Assembly (NCBI GenBank): GCA_014376425.1
Contig: JACMRO010000513.1
Location: 1-8,319 of the forward strand
Direction: 5' to 3'
DNA length: 8,319 bases
DNA from: Rubritepida sp.
Lineage (GTDB): Bacteria > Pseudomonadota > Alphaproteobacteria > Acetobacterales > Acetobacteraceae
The position numbers and the translations under genes are program-made. The notes below the pieces were generated by a model. The model saw only the letters and a list, made by a program, of their open reading frames with translations, was not told the origin of the DNA and did not search any database. The stretch's first letter is position 1. The number at the start of each line of letters is the position of its first letter. This document shows, piece after piece, positions 6,087 to 8,319 of the stretch.

Positions 6087-6090
6087 AAGG
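6085..6090 (+). promoter_or_regulatory. Ribosome-binding site of hppD
   Basis: GAAAGG lies eight bases before the ATG at 6099 and overlaps the stop codon of the upstream remnant. It supports this start codon and translation linked to the upstream frame. Confidence 0.6.
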
Positions 6091-6098
6091 CTGCAGCC

Positions 6099-7223
6099 AT
6101 GGACATCCCGCCCGACCGCACCGCACTCGCCGGCATCGTCTCCGATGAAAACCCGATGGGCACCGACGGCTTCGAATTCGTCGAATTCACCGGGCCCGAT
6201 CTGCCCGGGCTGGAAGCGGTGTTCGCCCGGCTGGGCTTCATGCAGGTGGCGGTCCATCGCTCCAAGCGGGTCACCCTGTGGCGGCAGGGCCAGGTCAACT
6301 TCATCCTCAACGCCGAGCCGGAGAGCTTCGCCCAGGGTTTTGGCAGAGTGCACGGCCCCTCCGCCTGCGCCATGGCCTTCCGCGTGGCCGACGCCGCGGC
6401 GGCCTTCGCGCGCGCGGTGCAGCTGGGCGCCCGGCCGTTCCATGGCCGTGTCGGGCCGATGGAGCTGAACATCCCCGCCATCGAGGGCATCGGCGGCTCG
6501 CTGATCTATTTCGTCGATCGCTACGGCGCGCGCGGCAGCATCTACGATGTGGATTTCAGGTTCGTCGCCCCAAAGGGGCGCGGGGAGGCATACGGTGCCG
6601 AGGTAGCACCCACCGGCTACGGCCTGACCGTGATCGACCACCTCACCCACAACGTCCATCGCGGCCGGATGGACGCCTGGAGCGGCTTCTACGAACGCCT
6701 CTTCAACTTCCGCGAGATCCGCTACTTCGACATCGAGGGCAAGCTGACCGGGCTGAAGTCCAAGGCGTTGACGAGCCCCTGCGGACAGATCCGCATCCCG
6801 ATCAACGAAAGCAGCGACGACCGCAGCCAGATCGAGGAATTCCTGCGCGTCTACAATGGCGAGGGCATCCAGCACATCGCGATGGGCACCACCGATGTCT
6901 ATGCCAGCGTCGAGGGGCTGCGGTCGCGCGGCGTGGAATTTCTCGACACGCCCGACACCTATTACGAGCTGCTGCCCTCCCGCCTGCCTGATACCGGCGA
7001 GGACCTGGCACGCATGGCCCGCAACCGCATCCTGATGGACGGCTCGCCCAGCGGCGGGCGGCTGCTGCAGATCTTCACCAGCACGGTGATCGGGCCGATC
7101 TTCTTCGAACTCATCCAGCGCAAGGGCGACCAGGGCTTCGGCGAGGGTAATTTCCGGGCGCTGTTCGAAAGCATCGAGCTGGATCAGGTGCGGCGCGGAG
7201 TTCTGAAGCCGGCGGCGGAATAG
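6099..7223 (+). CDS. hppD: 4-hydroxyphenylpyruvate dioxygenase
   Basis: HppD converts 4-hydroxyphenylpyruvate and O2 to homogentisate and CO2, the second step of tyrosine breakdown, in the cytoplasm with Fe(II). The protein has 374 residues, typical for the bacterial enzyme, with two vicinal-oxygen-chelate halves. Expected iron ligands are His181 in VIDHLTHNV, His259 in GIQHIAMGT and Glu337 in FFELIQRKG. The C-terminal family block GDQGFGEGNF...ALFESIE-x-DQ-x-RRG (343-367) is intact. The ATG at 6099 has a good ribosome-binding site and fits the family N-terminus (GTDGFEFVEF at 21-30). The gene lies downstream of a phenylalanine-hydroxylase remnant and is divergent from an Lrp/AsnC regulator, consistent with control by an aromatic amino acid or product. 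Homogentisate dioxygenase and later pathway genes are not in the window. Confidence 0.97.
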   Translation: MDIPPDRTALAGIVSDENPMGTDGFEFVEFTGPDLPGLEAVFARLGFMQVAVHRSKRVTLWRQGQVNFILNAEPESFAQGFGRVHGPSACAMAFRVADAAAAFARAVQLGARPFHGRVGPMELNIPAIEGIGGSLIYFVDRYGARGSIYDVDFRFVAPKGRGEAYGAEVAPTGYGLTVIDHLTHNVHRGRMDAWSGFYERLFNFREIRYFDIEGKLTGLKSKALTSPCGQIRIPINESSDDRSQIEEFLRVYNGEGIQHIAMGTTDVYASVEGLRSRGVEFLDTPDTYYELLPSRLPDTGEDLARMARNRILMDGSPSGGRLLQIFTSTVIGPIFFELIQRKGDQGFGEGNFRALFESIELDQVRRGVLKPAAE

Positions 7224-7300
7224 CGGCGGGCTGCCGCAAAAGCGGGCAACCGCCGCCGGGCGACTGTGACGCAGCCCCGCCGCACCCCTTGCGGCGGCTG
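7223..7300 (+). terminator. Possible termination/structured region after hppD
   Basis: Two GC-rich inverted repeats lie in the gap after hppD. GCGGCGG (7223-7229) can pair with CCGCCGC (7250-7256), with a small inner CCGC/GCGG stem closed by AAAA. CCGCCGCA (7277-7284) pairs perfectly with TGCGGCGG (7290-7297) around CCCCT and can extend to CAG/CTG with a two-base bulge. No T-tract follows, so factor-independent termination is doubtful; this may be an RNA-stabilising 3' structure or a leader of the next gene. Confidence 0.35.
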
Positions 7301-7324
7301 GTTCCGCATGGTGAATAATTGACC

Positions 7325-8011
7325 ATGACCTGGTCCATCCTGGCGCGCGACCCTGCCACCGGCGAGCTGGGCGTGGCTGTCGCCACCCGTTTCTTTGCCG
7401 TGGGCGCCCTGTGCCCGAAGGTTGAGGGCGGCGTGGCGGCGCTGGCCACCCAGGCGCTGATCAACCCGATGCTGGGGATCGACGGCATGGCGCTGCTGCG
7501 CGACGGCGGGGATCCGCAGGCGGTGCTGGGCGCGCTGCTGGCCGCCGATGCCGGCCGCGCCGCCCGGCAGTTCCACATCCTGGGCGCCGCCGGTCGCATC
7601 GCCCAGCACACCGGCGCCGATTGCGTGCCCTGGTGCGGCGCAGTCCGGGCCGAGAACGTCTCCGTCGCCGGCAACATGCTGGCCGGGCCCACGGTGGTGG
7701 AGGCGACGCGTGACGCGTTCCTGGCGGCCACCGGCCCGATGGCCGAACGCCTGATCGCCGCCATGGAAGCGGGCGAGGCAGAAGGTGGCGACGCCCGTGG
7801 CCGCCAGGCGGGTGCGCTGATGATCGCCAGCCGCGAACCCTACACCGACCTGGACCTGCGCGTGGACGACCATGCCGACCCGCTGGCCGAGTTGCGCCGG
7901 CTGCTGGGCGTAGCACAGGAGCGCTACGTCCATTTCCGCCGCTTCCTGGCCGGCCGCGACCACCCCGGCGTCTTCGATCGCGCGGTAATCGCCGCCGCGA
8001 TGCCCGGCTGA
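7325..8011 (+). CDS. DUF1028 family protein, putative Ntn-hydrolase-like
   Basis: This 228-residue protein has clear DUF1028 signatures: TWSILARDPATGELGVAVAT (2-21) followed by RFFAVG (22-27), NVSVAGNML (111-119), EGGDARGRQAGALMI (153-167) and DLRVDDHADPLAELRRLL (177-194). The biochemical role is not established as far as I know. The family has been linked structurally to Ntn hydrolases, and removal of Met1 would expose Thr2, a possible nucleophile; this is inference. No signal peptide is seen, so it should be cytoplasmic. The ATG at 7325 is chosen over an in-frame TTG at 7319 because family members begin with M-T-[FW]-S-I; GGTGA at 7309-7313 may be its ribosome-binding site. The stop shares one base with the start of a peptide ABC transporter ATPase gene, suggesting a joint role in peptide or amide use. 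Confidence 0.9.
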   Translation: MTWSILARDPATGELGVAVATRFFAVGALCPKVEGGVAALATQALINPMLGIDGMALLRDGGDPQAVLGALLAADAGRAARQFHILGAAGRIAQHTGADCVPWCGAVRAENVSVAGNMLAGPTVVEATRDAFLAATGPMAERLIAAMEAGEAEGGDARGRQAGALMIASREPYTDLDLRVDDHADPLAELRRLLGVAQERYVHFRRFLAGRDHPGVFDRAVIAAAMPG

Positions 8012-8319
8012 TGCTCGAAGTCACCGGGCTTAGCGTCACCTTCGCCACGGAGCGCGGCCCGCTGCGCGCGGTCGATGATGTCGGGCTGACGCTGGCACCC
8101 GGCCGCACGCTGGCCATCGTGGGCGAAAGCGGCTGCGGCAAGTCCGTCACCTCGCTGGCCATCATGGGGCTGCTGGCGGCCAATGCCCGGGCCACCGGCC
8201 GCGTCGTCTTCGAAGGCCGCGACCTGCTGACCATGCCTGCCGCCGAGGGGCGCCGGGTGCGCGGCGGGGCCATGGCGGTGATCTTCCAGGAGCCGATGAC
8301 CAGCCTCAATCCCGCCCTC
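8011..8319 (+). CDS. Oligopeptide/dipeptide ABC transporter ATP-binding protein (3' end outside window)
   Basis: The first 103 residues of an ABC ATPase of the OppD/DppD type are present. They show Walker A GESGCGKS (38-45), an A-loop-like region near residues 10-21, and the Q loop IFQEPMTSLNP (91-101). The phrase QEPMTSLNP is characteristic of peptide and nickel ABC importers. The protein should energise a permease pair at the inner membrane; the signature motif, Walker B and the C-terminal Opp domain lie beyond the window. The ATG at 8011 overlaps the stop of the DUF1028 gene by one base (TGATG), so the two are likely co-translated. The specific substrate cannot be told from this part. No permease or binding-protein gene is visible upstream, so they probably lie downstream. 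Confidence 0.93.
   Translation, partial: MLEVTGLSVTFATERGPLRAVDDVGLTLAPGRTLAIVGESGCGKSVTSLAIMGLLAANARATGRVVFEGRDLLTMPAAEGRRVRGGAMAVIFQEPMTSLNPAL

Noticed and set aside
5640..6875. Long open frame on the minus strand (about 411 codons) opposite hppD
   Set aside because: It is antisense to a clearly recognised hppD and runs into the Lrp gene in a different frame. Its composition is that of a GC-rich shadow, with no recognisable domain.
7230..7300. Cobalamin-riboswitch-like string (GGGCGACTGTGACGCAGCC) after hppD
   Set aside because: Only a short resemblance to the ACTGT part was seen. The B12-box sequence and the rest of the conserved core are missing, and the downstream gene has no cobalamin link.

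Overview
This is a GC-rich, gene-dense stretch of bacterial chromosome, most likely from an alphaproteobacterium. An Acetobacteraceae/Roseomonas-like host is a guess from protein style and base composition, not a search. No rRNA, tRNA or CRISPR array was seen. Nine intact or edge-truncated genes and one apparent gene remnant are packed with very short or negative spacing.

Layout. (1) 2-911, plus strand: the 3' end of queC (queuosine precursor synthesis) overlaps a YhhQ/VUT-type membrane protein gene, the family that imports queuosine precursors. (2) 898-4352, minus strand: a penicillin-acylase-family N-terminal nucleophile hydrolase with an N-terminal membrane or signal segment overlaps by four bases a benE-type aromatic acid/H+ symporter. 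The benE end overlaps the end of the VUT gene tail to tail. (3) 4457-5169, plus strand: a partner-switching pair, a STAS anti-anti-sigma-like protein and an RsbW-like HATPase_c_2 protein, overlapping by ATGA. (4) 5166-5332: a 167-bp intergenic element with near-perfect terminal inverted repeats, CTAG at both ends and a strong central hairpin. It sits exactly between the stop codons of two convergent genes and looks like a MITE or a deleted insertion sequence. (5) 5329-7223: an Lrp/AsnC regulator (minus) diverges from a short phenylalanine-hydroxylase-like remnant and an intact 4-hydroxyphenylpyruvate dioxygenase gene (plus), i.e. a Phe/Tyr catabolic locus that seems to have lost its hydroxylase. 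(6) 7325-8319, plus strand: a DUF1028 protein followed, with one base of overlap, by the start of an Opp/Dpp-type peptide ABC transporter ATPase that runs off the window.

How the genes may work together. Two themes recur. The first is aromatic compound handling: the Lrp/hppD locus, the hydroxylase remnant and the BenE transporter, the last possibly fed by aromatic acids released by the periplasmic acylase. The second is amide/peptide scavenging: the acylase, and DUF1028 with the oligopeptide transporter. The least ordinary features are the CTAG-bounded element, the hydroxylase remnant and the acylase-BenE coupling. No wholly new defence or mobile system is evident.
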